Source: CAWJAP01 sp963834365
GTDB taxonomy: Bacteria; Acidobacteriota; Vicinamibacteria; Vicinamibacterales; Vicinamibacteraceae
Direction of reading: 5' to 3'
Length of the DNA stretch: 35,773 nt
Assembly: GCA_963834365.1 (NCBI GenBank)
Contig: CAWIBS010000042.1
Coordinates: forward strand, 1-35,773
The position numbers and the translations under genes were made by a program. Below are positions 21,278-30,064 of the stretch, piece by piece; the first letter of the stretch is position 1, and every line of letters starts with the position of its first letter. Under the pieces are notes generated by a model. That model made no database searches. It saw only the letters and a list, made by a program, of their open reading frames with translations, and had not been told where the DNA came from.

Positions 21278-22078
21278 TTACTTGCCGGCTGGAGTGGACG
21301 GGGCCGCGTCCACGGCGGGATCGTTCACCGTGGCGTGGCGCATGATCTTGATCCGCTGGTATCCGTCCGGGATCTTGGCCGTGAACGTGTCGTCGGACAC
21401 CTGTGGCGAGCTCTCGAAATTGCCGTAGGTCACCGTCGTTGCCGGCTGGCCGGGGGCGTTCTTGTACACGATCCTGGCTTGACACGGCAGACGCCGGTCC
21501 GGACCCAGCCACAGCTCCCAGTCCACGGCCTCGTGCTTATAGGCCAGGTGATCGCACGTCCGATCGCCGATCTTCTGCGTGTCCACCCATCCCCCGATCG
21601 TGTCTTTCGTCACCAGCGCCTCGTAGGGGTTGCTGTACATCAGGTCGGCCGTCGGCATCTGGATGGCGTATTCCGCGAACAGGAAATCCAGCGCTTCGTC
21701 GAGCGTCGGCGGCATCGGACCACGGGCCCACACCTTGGCGCGGTTCGAGACGATCGTCAGCTGTTTGCCGTCGTACCAGCCCGCGGCGTCGCGGTCGGTT
21801 CCGGTGGTCGTGAACGCGAAGGCGTTCGGGCGGCGGACGACGACCCGGCGGGACGTGCGCCGTTCCTGCTTCGCGCCTCCCTTCACTTCCTCCCGGCGCT
21901 CGTCGGCCGTGTACGCGAAGGTCTGCAGGCTGCTCAGGCTGGCGCTCATTTCCCGAAGCAGCGCGTCGCCTTTCTTGCTCGCGGCCTCAGGCGTCAGCGT
22001 CTCCTTGCGGCTGCACGCTCCGACAACGGCCATCGCGCACGACAGCAGCACGGCGATCGTTCCTGGCAGTCGGCACAT
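21278..22078 (-). CDS. DUF2092 family periplasmic lipoprotein
   Basis: An intact 266-aa protein with a strong GAGGAGG ribosome site before ATG 22078. The signal sequence ends in the lipobox VVGAC, so it is probably lipid-anchored. The body matches the predicted periplasmic family DUF2092: LLREMSASLSSLQTFAYTAD, RRVVVRRPNAFAF, GWYDGKQLTIVSNRAKVWA, KIGDRTCDHLAYKHEAVDWE, LWLGPDRRLPCQARIVYKN, DDTFTAKIPDGYQRIKI. The fold is LolA/LppX-like, a concave sheet that may bind lipid; the actual role is unknown. The Asn-repeat protein follows 25 nt downstream. A large palindromic repeat (22125-22293) precedes the gene. Confidence 0.88.
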   Translation of the reverse strand: MCRLPGTIAVLLSCAMAVVGACSRKETLTPEAASKKGDALLREMSASLSSLQTFAYTADERREEVKGGAKQERRTSRRVVVRRPNAFAFTTTGTDRDAAGWYDGKQLTIVSNRAKVWARGPMPPTLDEALDFLFAEYAIQMPTADLMYSNPYEALVTKDTIGGWVDTQKIGDRTCDHLAYKHEAVDWELWLGPDRRLPCQARIVYKNAPGQPATTVTYGNFESSPQVSDDTFTAKIPDGYQRIKIMRHATVNDPAVDAAPSTPAGK

Positions 22079-22124
22079 GGATCCCTCCTCGCTCTACCCG
22101 TCCCCCGATTCTCTCACGGGGAGG

Positions 22125-22293
22125 GAACGGAGGGGGCGGAGGAAACGGTTTTAACACAGAGCAACGAAGTAACGGAGGCGAACGGAGAAAATCAAATCCA
22201 AACAAGTAAAAACAATAAAAAGAAGCTCTTCTCTGTTCGTCTCCGTTTCTTCGTTGCTCTGTGTTAAAACCGTTCCCTCCGTCCGCTCCGTTC
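22125..22293. repeat. TTAACACAGAG palindrome, copy 1
   Basis: Long arms (about 65 nt each) that are nearly perfect complements enclose an A-rich loop of about 35 nt. The left arm includes AACGGTTTTAACACAGAGCA, and the right arm includes GCTCTGTGTTAAAACCGTTC. The right end overlaps the stop codon of the amidohydrolase gene, and the left end lies 46 nt upstream of the DUF2092 start. It could form a very stable 3'-UTR hairpin or terminator. Related copies are at 23634, 26813, 28834 and 31350. Confidence 0.9.
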
Positions 22294-23622
22294 ACTCCCG
22301 GTCTGCCCGGGCGACGGCGTTCAGCAGGACGTTGACGCCGTTGGCGATGTCTTCGCCGTTGGTGAACTCGCGAGGCGAGTGGCTGATCCCGCCGACGCTC
22401 GGCACGAAGATCATGGCCATCGGCGCAATCTGCGCCATCTCCTGCGCGTCGTGACCGGCCCCGCTCGGCATCCGCTGGCCCGGCAGGCCGAGCGCCGACG
22501 CGCTCTGATCGATCGTCTCCATGAGTCGGGAGTCGGCCATCGCCGGCGCGCTGTTCACGGCGGTCTTGACGCTGAACCTGGTGCCGGTCGCCTCGGCCAC
22601 TTCCGTCGCACGCTGGCGGAGGCGCGCCTCGAGGCGATCGAGCTTCGCGGCGTCGAGGTCGCGCAGGTCGACCGTCAACTCGACGCGTCCCGGGATGACG
22701 TTGCGCGTGTTGGGAGACGCGACCATGCGTCCCACGGTGGCGACGTGGCTCCCCGGTTCCGCGCGGACCGTGTCGTTGACGGCCACGGTGAACCGGGCCG
22801 CCGCCAGCAGCGCATCCTGGCGCTGGTCCATCGGCGTCGTCCCCGCATGATTGGCGAAGCCGTCGATCGCGACGTCGAGCCACCGCAACCCGACGATGCC
22901 CGTCACCGTGCCGATGCGGAGACTGGACCGCTCGAGCGTGCCGCCCTGTTCGATGTGCAGCTCGAGATAGCAGTGCACGCTGCCGCGCGAGCGGACGGCG
23001 CCAGCCAGTTTCTCGACCGAGCCGCCGGCCAGCCCGATGCCTTCGCGCAGCGTCTTGCCGGAGCGGGCCACGGCGTCGAGGTCGCCGTCCTTCAGCGCCC
23101 CAATCGCCAGCTTGCTGCCTATCGTCCCGCCCTCTTCGTTCTGCCAGACCACGACCTCGAGTGGATGGCGCAGCCGCACGCCCTGCTCGCGGAGCGATCG
23201 CGCCACCTCGATGGCGCCGAAGCTGCCCACGGGACCGTCGTAGTTGCCGCCGTCGGTCACCGAGTCGACGTGCGAGCCGATGAGAATCGGGGGCAGCGAG
23301 GGTTCGGTGCCGTCCTGGCGGGCGACGATGTTGCCGGCCGCGTCGATGTGCGGAGTGAGGCCCGTGCTGCGGAACAGCTCGAGCGTGAACGCGCGGCCCG
23401 CAAGGTCCGCGTCCGAGTACGCGACCCGGTTGATGCCGCCGGCGGTGCGGCCGATCGCATCGAAGCGCGCGAGCCACCCGTTCACGCGCGCGCCGTCGGC
23501 GCGGAGCGGTTTCGCGCTGGCCTGGACCCGCCCGAAGGGCGCCGCGGCCAGGACCGCCAGCTGCCGACGAATTCCCGCCTGTCGAGTCTCGGAGTGCTCG
23601 CGCGCAGATCGTTGAACGTCAT
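22292..23622 (-). CDS. M20-family Zn amidohydrolase (N-carbamoyl-amino-acid hydrolase / allantoate amidohydrolase type)
   Basis: The core open frame (from a GTG at 23485) has the metal ligands of the family: GSHVDSVTDGGNYDGPVG, WQNEEGG, LELHIEQGG and the late SVGGISHSPREF. It also carries the lid-domain motif FANHAGTTPMDQRQDALLAA. These enzymes hydrolyse N-carbamoyl amino acids, allantoate or ureidoglycolate; which one cannot be told. ATG 23622 is a better start: it opens RLDRREFV, a twin-arginine-like motif, and after one indel near 23570 continues as QLAVLAAAPFGRVQASAKPL into the core. The enzyme is therefore probably Tat-exported, which is unusual for a carbamoylase. Its stop lies in the palindrome at 22125-22293. 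Confidence 0.87.
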
Positions 23623-23633
23623 GGGGAGAGCTT

Positions 23634-23809
23634 AACGGAGGAGACGGAGGGAACGGTCTTGTCTTAACACAGAGTAACGGAGCAACGGAGGCGAACGGAG
23701 AAATCCAAATTCATACAAGAAAAACAAAAAATAAGCCTCTCCTCTGTTCGTTCTCCGTTTCTCTGTTGCTCTGTGTTAAGACAAAGACCGTTCCCTCCGT
23801 CCCCTCCGC
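23634..23809. repeat. TTAACACAGAG palindrome, copy 2
   Basis: Same architecture as copy 1: the left arm contains GTCTTAACACAGAGTAACGG, an A-rich loop follows, and the right arm contains CTCTGTTGCTCTGTGTTAAG. It fills the gap between the 5' end of the amidohydrolase and the 3' end of the Ig-like protein, ending 4 nt from the latter's stop. Copies 1 and 2 thus flank the amidohydrolase gene on both sides. Confidence 0.9.
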
Positions 23810-23812
23810 TGG

Positions 23813-26601
23813 CTATCCTGGAGCGGATTGCACCGTGAGCGTGAAAGTCTGCGTCGCGCTGCCGCCAGAGTTGACCGCGGTTAACGTCAAGACATATACG
23901 CCGCCCGTGCCGGCGGCCGGCGTACCGCTCAACGTACCGGTCCCGTTGCCGTTGTCCACGAAGGTCACGCCCACCGGCAGCGTCCCGGCGTCCGTGAGCG
24001 CCGGCGCCGGCGTGCCGACCGTCGTCACCGTGAAGGTCCCGGCCGACCCCGCCGTGAACGTCGCCGTGCCCGCGCTGGTGAACGCGGGCGCGTCGCTCAC
24101 CGTCAGCGTGAAATTCTGCAGCCGCCGATCCGCTGCCGTTGACCGCCGTGAACGTCAGCGCGTAGCTGCCGCCCGCCCCCGCGGCCGGGCGTTCCGCTCA
24201 GCGTGCCGGTCCCGTTGCCGTTGTCCACGAAGGACACGCCCGCGGGCAGGCAGCGCCGCCTTGCGTCAGGCTCGGCACGGGCCACCCCGTCGTCGTGACG
24301 GTGAACGCGCCGGACGTGCCGACGATGAACGTCGCCGCACTGCGCGCTGGTGATGGTCGGAGCGGACTGCACCGTGAGCGTGAAGTTCTGCGTGCGCGCT
24401 GCCGGCGGCGCTGGCTGCCGTGAACGGTCACGGGATACGGACCGCCCGTGCCAGCGGCCGGGGTGCCGCCCAGCGTAGCGGTCCCGTCGCCGTTGTCCGT
24501 GAACGTCACACCGGCCGGGAGCGGACCGGCGAGCGTGAGCGCCGGCGTCGGCGCGCCCACCGCGGTCACGGTGAACGTGCCGGCGCTGCCGACCGTGAAG
24601 GCGGCCGTCGCCGGGCTGGTGATCGCCACGCCCGCCGTGGTGAACGAGATGACCGCGTCGGCCGCCAGCGTGTCCGGCGGATCCGCAACGTCCGCGTCGG
24701 TGATCCCGGCCGCCGCGATCGTCAGCGTGCACGCGTGCTGGCCGGCAGCGTGACGGCCGGATCCAGCGTGAAGGCCGCCGCGGGCGAGGCCGTCAGGTTC
24801 GTGAGCGCGATCGGCGCCGACGAGGGGCAGGCGAGGGCGAAGGCGGCCGGCGTCACGTTGACGGGTTCGCTGAACGTGACCACGAGGTTGTCGATCGAGC
24901 TGGCGTCGGTCGAGCCGTCGGCTGGTGCGGTCGAGACCACCGACGGGGCGACGTCGGCGGGGGCGATCGGAATGGCCGGGGCCGCGCCGCCACCGGAGAA
25001 CGGGAGCCCGTTCACCGAGCGATAGCGCGCGTAGTCGACCGCCAGCGGCGTCGCGGGCGTGCCCAGGCTGTCGACGATCACGCTGAAGCCGCCCTCGGTC
25101 AGCCCGAAGAGATTCCCGACGTTCACCGTGAGCCGCTCGCCCGCGGCGATCGGCACGTCCTGTGTCGACGGCGCACCCGTGTCGGGGATCAGCGTCAGCC
25201 GCACCTGCCCGGGGGTCGTCGTCGTGTTGCCGATGAGGACGTAGGTCTACGTCGAGCGTCGGACCCGCCGTGGCGGCCTTCGGGCACCGCCCACGACACG
25301 GCGCTCGTCGTGCTGCCCGGCGCGGCGTGCCCTTCGTACCACGGCCAGTCCGCCCACCACATCGCGCGCTCACCGAGGATCGGCTGCGTCGAGGTCACCG
25401 TGAACCACACCGGGCCGGTCGCCAGCGCCGCCAGCGCCGGATCGGACGCCGCTTCGCCGTTGAAGTACACCGTCCGCCGCCCCTCCGCGGGGACGTCGTA
25501 GGCCTTCGTCGCCGTGGAGCCGTCCTGGAGGTGATAGGTCACCGTCGCCGTGGCCGCCGCGGTGCCCGGATTCAGCAGCGAGAGGAAGGCGTGGAAGAAG
25601 GGCCCGGTCGCGCCTTCCCCGAAGTACCACTGCGTCGACAGCTGATTCGATCCGGCCGAGGCCGACCCGCCGCCGAGCGTGCCGCCGGCGTTCACATACA
25701 TCGCCCGCTCGGCGAAGATCGGCACGTCGGAGGTAATCACCGATCCCACCGACGCCACGGCCAGCGCGGGGTCGTCCTGGTTCACCGGGATCGTCGTGCG
25801 GCTCTGGGGCGGCAGCGTGTGCGTCGTGGTCACCGGCGGCCCCGCCTTCGATCAGATACCGCACGGTGACCGTCGCCGGCGTCGTCGCGGGGTTCTCGAA
25901 CAGGTAATAGAGCAGGAACGGGCCCGTGGCGCCCTCGGCGAAATACCAGGTGGTCGCCGGCGTCGGCGCGCCGCTGTCGAGCGAGGCGCCAATCCCGCTC
26001 GTTCCCCACGTCATCGTCCGATCGGCGGCGACCGGCACGTCCGATTCGACGATGATGGCCACCGCCGCCGGCGACGCCGAGCACCGCGTTGATCGAGACC
26101 GTTTGCCGCTGCCGGGGGCCGAGCGTCAGCTGGTGCGAGACGACACCGCCCGCTTCGTCCAGGAGCGCGATCGCGACGTGCGCCGTGGCGGTCTGGCTCA
26201 GGTTGAGCGACCGCCACCGACGTGTCGAAGAAGCCCGTCGAACCTTCGGCGAAGTACCGCGTGTGCAGGCCGACGGGATGCCGCCGCGCCGCGAACTCCT
26301 GCGCGTTGGTCAGGCCATCGCCATCGGGATCGCCGCCGGCGTCACGCGGGATCGCTCGGATTGAACCCGAAGAACGTCTCCCACGCGTCCGGCATCGTGT
26401 CGCCGTCGGTGTCGGTCTCCTGCGCCGCCGCGTAGAGCACGAGCGAGAGCGAGGTCGGACCCGCCGCCGAACCACACCAGGGCGGCGGCCGCGACCAACA
26501 GCGGCGTGAACCGAGGTCCAGGGCCCGACGCGAGGTCCGAGGCGCAGGACGGAGGGGACCCGGGCGTGCGGCGGGGCAGTGAGGCGAGCGGCGTGTCTCA
26601 T
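23813..26601 (-). CDS. Large secreted repeat protein: Ca-binding stalk, AEGATGPF repeats, Ig-like domains; frameshifted
   Basis: From ATG 26601 a long signal-like N-terminus (LLVAAAALVWFGGG in one frame) leads to a thrombospondin-3-like acidic segment (DTDGDTMPDAWETFFGFNPS, DPDGDGLTNAQEF). Two or three repeats with TTWYFAEGATGPF and STQWYFGEGATGPFF follow, as in many acidobacterial and actinobacterial secreted proteins. Next is a Big_5-like segment (VVSTAPADGSTDASS, NLVVTFSEPVNVTP). Three He_PIG-type Ig domains close the protein (AGSAGTFTVTTVGTPAPALT, GVTFVDNGNGTGTLSGTPAA). About 925 aa after repair of ten or more indels. The likely role is a cell-surface or secreted structural or adhesive protein. 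It is flanked by palindromes at both ends. Confidence 0.8.
23816..24620 (-). repeat. Three tandem coding repeats (about 270 bp each) for He_PIG-type Ig domains
   Basis: The three C-terminal Ig domains repeat the same DNA words, such as CCGTTGCCGTTGTCC with GTCACGCC/GTCACACC and GCCGGCGTCGGCGCGCCC-like variants. They are similar enough to recombine, so domain number may vary. Short indels disturb the middle copy. Confidence 0.65.
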
Positions 26602-26812
26602 GGATGGGCGTGAGTCTCAAAGGCACCAGGTAAACGTCGGGAAGTCACAATGGGATCCGCTGCGGCGGGACGACATTTCCGCATCGGATGGCATCGAGAT
26701 GGGGCACGATGTGTGTCACAGGCCAGATCATCCGCGAAGCGACGACGAAGGAAGCAGAGGCTGACTTGATGCGAATGCGGCAGCAGGGACGGAGGAGAGG
26801 GATGAGACGGAG

Positions 26813-26988
26813 GGGACGGAGCAGACGGAGGAGAGGGAGGAAACGGTCTTAACACAGAGCAACGGAGTAACGGAGGCGAACGGAGAAATCCAAAATCTAG
26901 ACAATAGAAGCAGGATCAGGTTTTCCTCTGTTGGTCTCCGTTTCTCAGTTGCTCTGTGTTAAAAGCGTTCCCTCCGTCCGCTCCGTTC
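26813..26988. repeat. TTAACACAGAG palindrome, copy 3
   Basis: The left arm has AACGGTCTTAACACAGAGCA and the right arm TTGCTCTGTGTTAAAAGCG, with an A/T-richer loop of about 40 nt. It lies between the 5' end of the Ig-like protein and the 3' side of the small outer-membrane-like gene. The flanking stretches 26602-26812 and 26989-27179 show no gene I can support. Confidence 0.9.
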
Positions 26989-27179
26989 ACAGGTTACCGA
27001 ACGCCAGGGAGCTCTGAAGAGGCCATGGCGGGCTCGCGATCCGGTCTTGGGGCGCATAGGTAAGCCCTTCGCGATAAGGGAAGACTACGCGTAGCAACCG
27101 CGTCAACCTGTCCTGTTCGGCAAGGCTTCGCAGGTTGCCTTTTCGGCCTCGAGACGGTCCTTCCCGCGGCCCGAAGTAC

Positions 27180-27671
27180 CTACCAGCCAAACGCGACGCC
27201 GGCCCGCAGGGTCCACAAACGAGGCACGAACGTATCGCCAGGAGGACTCGGGTCTTCGTCAAATGCCGGCCAGAGCTTGGCCGCTTCAACGCGTAGACCG
27301 ACCCGTCGCGACCGCGGCCAGTACGCCAGGCCACCGCCAAGACCGACGCACCCCGCCGCGTACGGACTACTCGAAACGGCGGTGAGCGACACGCGGAGGA
27401 AGGGATGCACCTTGCGCTGGAGTTGCCGGGCAAAGGGTTGGTACGAAGCCGCGAGGGACGCCACGAGCAGGTTGCCGGCGCCCAACTCGGCGCCGACCGC
27501 AACCGGCGTACCGATCACTAGCCATTCAGCGCCGCCGGACAGGTCAGTCGCCCCGGCTCCAAGCGAGAGGTAAGCCTGATTGCTCTGCGCGCTGACCGGA
27601 CGGGCGACCGCCAGGCAACCGGCGATGATCGCCGCGGCGGCGGCGCGAGCCGTGACTCGAAAGCAGGACAT
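27180..27671 (-). CDS. Small outer-membrane-like protein with signal peptide
   Basis: An intact 163-aa protein. ATG 27671 starts a signal peptide (AAAAAIIAGCLAVARPVSAQ). The mature part alternates glycine, small and aromatic residues (AYLSLGAGATDLSGGAEWLV, GLGGGLAYWPRSRRVGLRVE) and ends in LWTLRAGVAFGW, with a terminal aromatic residue as in beta-barrel outer membrane proteins. I infer an eight-strand-like barrel, but no family is recognised. A TATACT box lies 24 nt upstream. The palindrome at 26813-26988 is about 190 nt beyond its 3' end. Confidence 0.65.
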   Translation of the reverse strand: MSCFRVTARAAAAAIIAGCLAVARPVSAQSNQAYLSLGAGATDLSGGAEWLVIGTPVAVGAELGAGNLLVASLAASYQPFARQLQRKVHPFLRVSLTAVSSSPYAAGCVGLGGGLAYWPRSRRVGLRVEAAKLWPAFDEDPSPPGDTFVPRLWTLRAGVAFGW

Positions 27672-27695
27672 GTCGCGAGCGTCGGCTATGGGAAG

Positions 27696-27701
27696 AGTAT
27701 A
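27696..27701 (-). promoter_or_regulatory. -10 box TATACT for the small outer-membrane-like gene
   Basis: On the minus strand TATACT (five of six consensus positions) lies 24 nt before ATG 27671, giving a short leader. No good -35 hexamer is seen at 16-18 bp. Confidence 0.45.
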
Positions 27702-28067
27702 GCGGACGGGACGGACGCAAGGACGGGATCCACGACGGGAGAGCAATGGAACAAAACTTAGCGCGCATCCCAGTGAAAGGAATACTTCGTGGATGTCGGC
27801 CATCCGGTCCGACACGCGCGATCTGAGAGGCGCAGAGCTCGGTCTTTTGGTGATGGGTGGAATAGGCAAGAACGGTGGGACCAGATTGCAGGAGAGCGAC
27901 TACAGAGCTCGGGCGCTCATCAGCACGAGTGCGACCGAGGAAACTCTGATCGGTTGCACGAGAACGGAATGTATGCCTAAGTTGCCATCCGATAACTGAT
28001 GTTAGCCCACGTTCCACCATTCGAACGGTTACCCAGTGCCTTTGAGGGATAACGTGATCGCGTGTAG
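27702..28067. other. Gap without a recognisable gene, lower in GC than its surroundings
   Basis: About 370 nt with no reading frame I recognise. The base composition looks more AT-rich than the flanking genes, for example around 27840-28080. It leads into the toxin-antitoxin remnants and may be foreign or decayed DNA. Confidence 0.4.
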
Positions 28068-28274
28068 AAATCATCGTTCGGGATTCGCCAGCGGCCGATC
28101 GCCAAGAATGACCCGTTCACGGTCGCCGATGACGATGATGCGGTGCTCGTGGCGAGCGGCCTCATGCGAAAGGGTTCAGGCGCCATCCCGGCCTCGTTCT
28201 GGAAGGCACGACGCTCGCGCCTGACTCGGCGCACGGCGGTCACGGCCGTCGTTGCCGATCGCGACGAGGCTTGA
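28068..28274 (+). pseudogene. Probable antitoxin remnant (Phd/YefM-like C-terminal half)
   Basis: An open stretch of 68 codons follows a stop at 28065 and has no start codon. It reads ...DDDDAVLVASGLMRKGSGAI, then PASFWKARRSRLTRRTAV and VVADRDEA before the TGA at 28272. The sequence resembles the tail of prevent-host-death-type antitoxins (a 'GLVRPG..LP..FW' word, then a helix ending in 'DRDED'). That resemblance is from memory. The N-terminal DNA-binding half is missing. It could instead be an unrelated small gene. Confidence 0.4.
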
Positions 28275-28515
28275 CCGTGGCCCGGGTGCCGGGAACGCCC
28301 GAAGCAGCGGCCGCTCGTTTGCTTCGACGAGCGTCTCAGGACCGCGGCTCTCACGCTCGATTCTCCGTCCGGCCGTGAAGGCGAACCGGCTCGAGCTGCT
28401 TAAGGGAGACCAGCGAGGACGTTACAGTATCCGGATCAACGACCAGTACCGAGTGACGTTCCAGTTCGACAAAGGTGACGCCTTCGAGGTCCGGGTCGAG
28501 GACTACCATCGATGA
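28252..28515 (+). pseudogene. higB: HigB/RelE-family toxin, recognisable only in its C-terminal half
   Basis: From about 28360 the frame reads LRPAVKANRLELLKGDQRG, YSIRINDQYRVTFQF and FEVRVEDYHR, the hallmark C-terminal half of HigB mRNA interferases. The preceding 36 codons from a TTG at 28252 (MPIATRLDRG...) do not look like a HigB N-terminus and overlap the antitoxin-like and PIN-like remnants. Either the toxin's first half has been replaced or deleted, or indels hide it. The stop overlaps the HigA start as ATGA. An inactive toxin beside an intact antitoxin is plausible. Confidence 0.7.
28302..28352 (+). pseudogene. Possible PIN-domain (VapC) C-terminal fragment
   Basis: In the frame following the antitoxin-like stop, the peptide RPLVCFDERLRTAAL resembles the last strand and helix of PIN-domain toxins ('FVTSDARLAAAA'). 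Only about 17 codons are recognisable before the sequence turns into the HigB tail in another frame. It is a short match, so it is given as a possibility. Confidence 0.3.
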
Positions 28516-28808
28516 AGCGCAAGCAATTGACGACGCCCCTCCCGACCAATCGCCCCCCGACCCACCCTGGCGAGATGCTCCTCGAGGAGTATCTGAAGCC
28601 GATGGCTCTGACGCAGACCGAGGCCGCCGAGCGCATGGGCATTCCGCTCAACCGACTCAACGAAGTGATCCGCGGGAAGCGTGGTGTGACGGCGGACACG
28701 GCGCTGCGGCTGTCGAAGCTGCTCGGGACTGACGCCATGTCCTGGATGAACCTGCAGAACACGTGGGATCTGTGGCACGCCCAACGAGCGATGAAGCGCA
28801 GCGCCTGA
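28512..28808 (+). CDS. higA: HigA-family antitoxin (XRE helix-turn-helix)
   Basis: An intact 98-aa protein. NRPPTHPGEMLLEEYLKPM, LTQTEAAERMGIPLNRLNEV, IRGKRGVTADTALRLSKLLG and SWMNLQNTWDLWHAQRAM are diagnostic of HigA. It should bind HigB and repress the operon. Its start overlaps the toxin stop by 4 nt, the usual higBA arrangement. The last 22 codons, the stop and about 200 nt downstream are repeated in diverged form at 31259-31513. Confidence 0.92.
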   Translation: MKRKQLTTPLPTNRPPTHPGEMLLEEYLKPMALTQTEAAERMGIPLNRLNEVIRGKRGVTADTALRLSKLLGTDAMSWMNLQNTWDLWHAQRAMKRSA

Positions 28809-29010
28809 CCGTCGGTTCGCCGGGGAGGAACGCTGACTCAGAGAAGCGGAAGAACGGAGTAGAGTCCCCCAAGAATTTGACTTCTCCGTTCGTCCTCTGT
28901 TGCTCTGTTCCTCTGTGTTAAAACCGTTGCCTCCGTCCCCTCCGTTGCCCCGCACCGAAGCGCCGGCGCCTACGCAAGGATCGCGTCTGTACTCCGTTCC
29001 CTCCCTCCCC
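28743..29010. repeat. Junction repeat, copy 1: higA 3' end + hairpin + DUF6916 3'-like end
   Basis: This 268-nt stretch aligns with 31259-31513: the higA tail codons, GACTCAGAGAAGCGG, a TTAACACAGAG-family arm, CCCCGCACCGAAGCGCCGG and a tail CCGTTCCCTCCC. The copies differ at many positions, so they are not a simple assembly duplication. Its right end, read on the minus strand, resembles the last codons of DUF6916 genes (GAGGGAACGGAGTAC). Confidence 0.8.
28834..28947. repeat. TTAACACAGAG repeat, copy 4 (partial)
   Basis: The right arm is well kept (TCCTCTGTGTTAAAACCGTT, then CCTCCGTCCCCTCCGTT), while the left arm is reduced to GACTCAGAGAAGCGG and AACGGAG. It follows the higA stop by 25 nt. 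It is shorter and less symmetric than copies 1-3. Confidence 0.75.
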
Positions 29011-29059
29011 GAGCGCCCCCGCCAGCGGCAGATCCGGCGCGGCGCCAGTTCGCCTCGGG

Positions 29060-29610
29060 TCACGCGGCCGTCCACTCCCGCCAACGGTTCATGATGTCCG
29101 ATCGCTCCAGTGCCGTCGCCAATTCGCGGATTCGCGGCTCGAGATAGTCGCGATCGATGTCGCGCGCCCGGCGCCGACCAGCGCTTCGGCGTCGGCGACA
29201 TCGCGCGGCCGCTCGGAGATGATTTTCATGAGGATCAGGGCCTCGACCGACACGACATGCACCGTTCGGCCGGCAAGTGGAACGTCCCTGGCCCGGCGAA
29301 TCGCGTCGAGCTCGAAGGGCAGGAGCGCGAAGATCACGTCGATCCGGACACCATCATCGGTGTCGAGCGGCAGCACGCCGTCAGCTGCACGAAGGCGACA
29401 GATTTTCGACCGCGGGCCGGAAGCGCTCGGCCAGGGCGGAACGGTGGCGGGCAGCCGTTCCTCATCGACAGACGCGGTGACGTCAACGGCGATCGTGGCC
29501 CCGCGGCTCGCCCCAATCGCGTTGGCAATACCGCCGACAATCGCGTATTCGATCTGCAGGGATTCGAGAACGGTCGTGATGTCGTGTACCGCGCGGTCGA
29601 GCGGCGTCAT
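29060..29610 (-). CDS. Nucleotidyltransferase-fold protein, frameshifted (probable TA or AbiEii-like component)
   Basis: ATG 29610 opens LDRAVHDITTVLESLQIEYA then IVGGIANAIGASRGATIAVD, a nucleotidyltransferase GG...D pattern. RIDVIFALLPFELDAIRRAR and VHVVSVEALILMKIISERPR continue the fold. Two indels (near 29420 and 29180) are needed; after the second the tail reads ARDIDRDYLEPRIRELATAL to a stop at 29060. Proteins of this type modify a partner or a tRNA by nucleotide transfer, and often sit in defence or toxin-antitoxin pairs. The start overlaps the stop of the small upstream ORF by 4 nt, supporting a two-gene module. Confidence 0.7.
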
Positions 29611-29831
29611 CGGGTGAGATGACGAAGGGCGTCGTGCAGGCGAGCGACACCCGACGTGTCAATCGGGCGTCCGCGGGATGCCGTGGGTAGGAGTTGATAG
29701 AGTTCCCCGATCGCGGTGACCGCGGCCGCCGGCGTCAGGCTGGCCGGATGCGATGCTTCCCAGACCGCAAACCGGGCGAAGCATTCCGCTCGCTCGCGGA
29801 CCAACGCTTCCAGATTCCGGGACCGAGTCAT
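29607..29831 (-). CDS. Small helical protein coupled to the nucleotidyltransferase gene
   Basis: A 74-aa frame from ATG 29831 (NLEALVRERAECFARFAVWE, then HPASLTPAAAVTAIGELYQL) ends in an ATGA overlap with the nucleotidyltransferase start. The frame stays open upstream to 29930, so the start could be earlier. I do not recognise the family. The overlap and the small size suggest the partner of a two-component module. Confidence 0.5.
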   Translation of the reverse strand: MTRSRNLEALVRERAECFARFAVWEASHPASLTPAAAVTAIGELYQLLPTASRGRPIDTSGVARLHDALRHLTR

Positions 29832-30064
29832 TGCCGATGATGGACAAGACGCGGCCTGCTGCCGGTTCGTAGTGTCCGGCGACAACGGACCCGGGGCCGA
29901 CACAGACCGGGGCGCCGCACGCACCCGCACGCGATCACTGCGGCAGCATCTGCCTGCGCATGGGCTGGACGCGCGAGATCACGGTGCGGATGAAGCCGGA
30001 GCTGCTGTAGGGCGCTGGATGGTGGTGAGATGCATCGGGGAAGTCCAGACTGGCTCGCGATCGT

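Noticed and set aside
26602..26812. Plus-strand frame starting near 26579 as a gene
   Set aside because: It overlaps the start of the Ig-like gene, is only about 60 codons long, has no recognisable motif, and sits in repeat-adjacent DNA.
27044..27090. CCCTTCGCGATAAGGG as a terminator hairpin
   Set aside because: Only 5-bp arms and no U-tract, and it is not clearly linked to a gene end.
29832..30064. Small frames between the nucleotidyltransferase pair and the XRE gene, for example a plus-strand peptide ending ITVRMKPELL
   Set aside because: Too short and without start signals or family resemblance. The minus-strand frame at 29935-30132 overlaps the XRE gene as a shadow.
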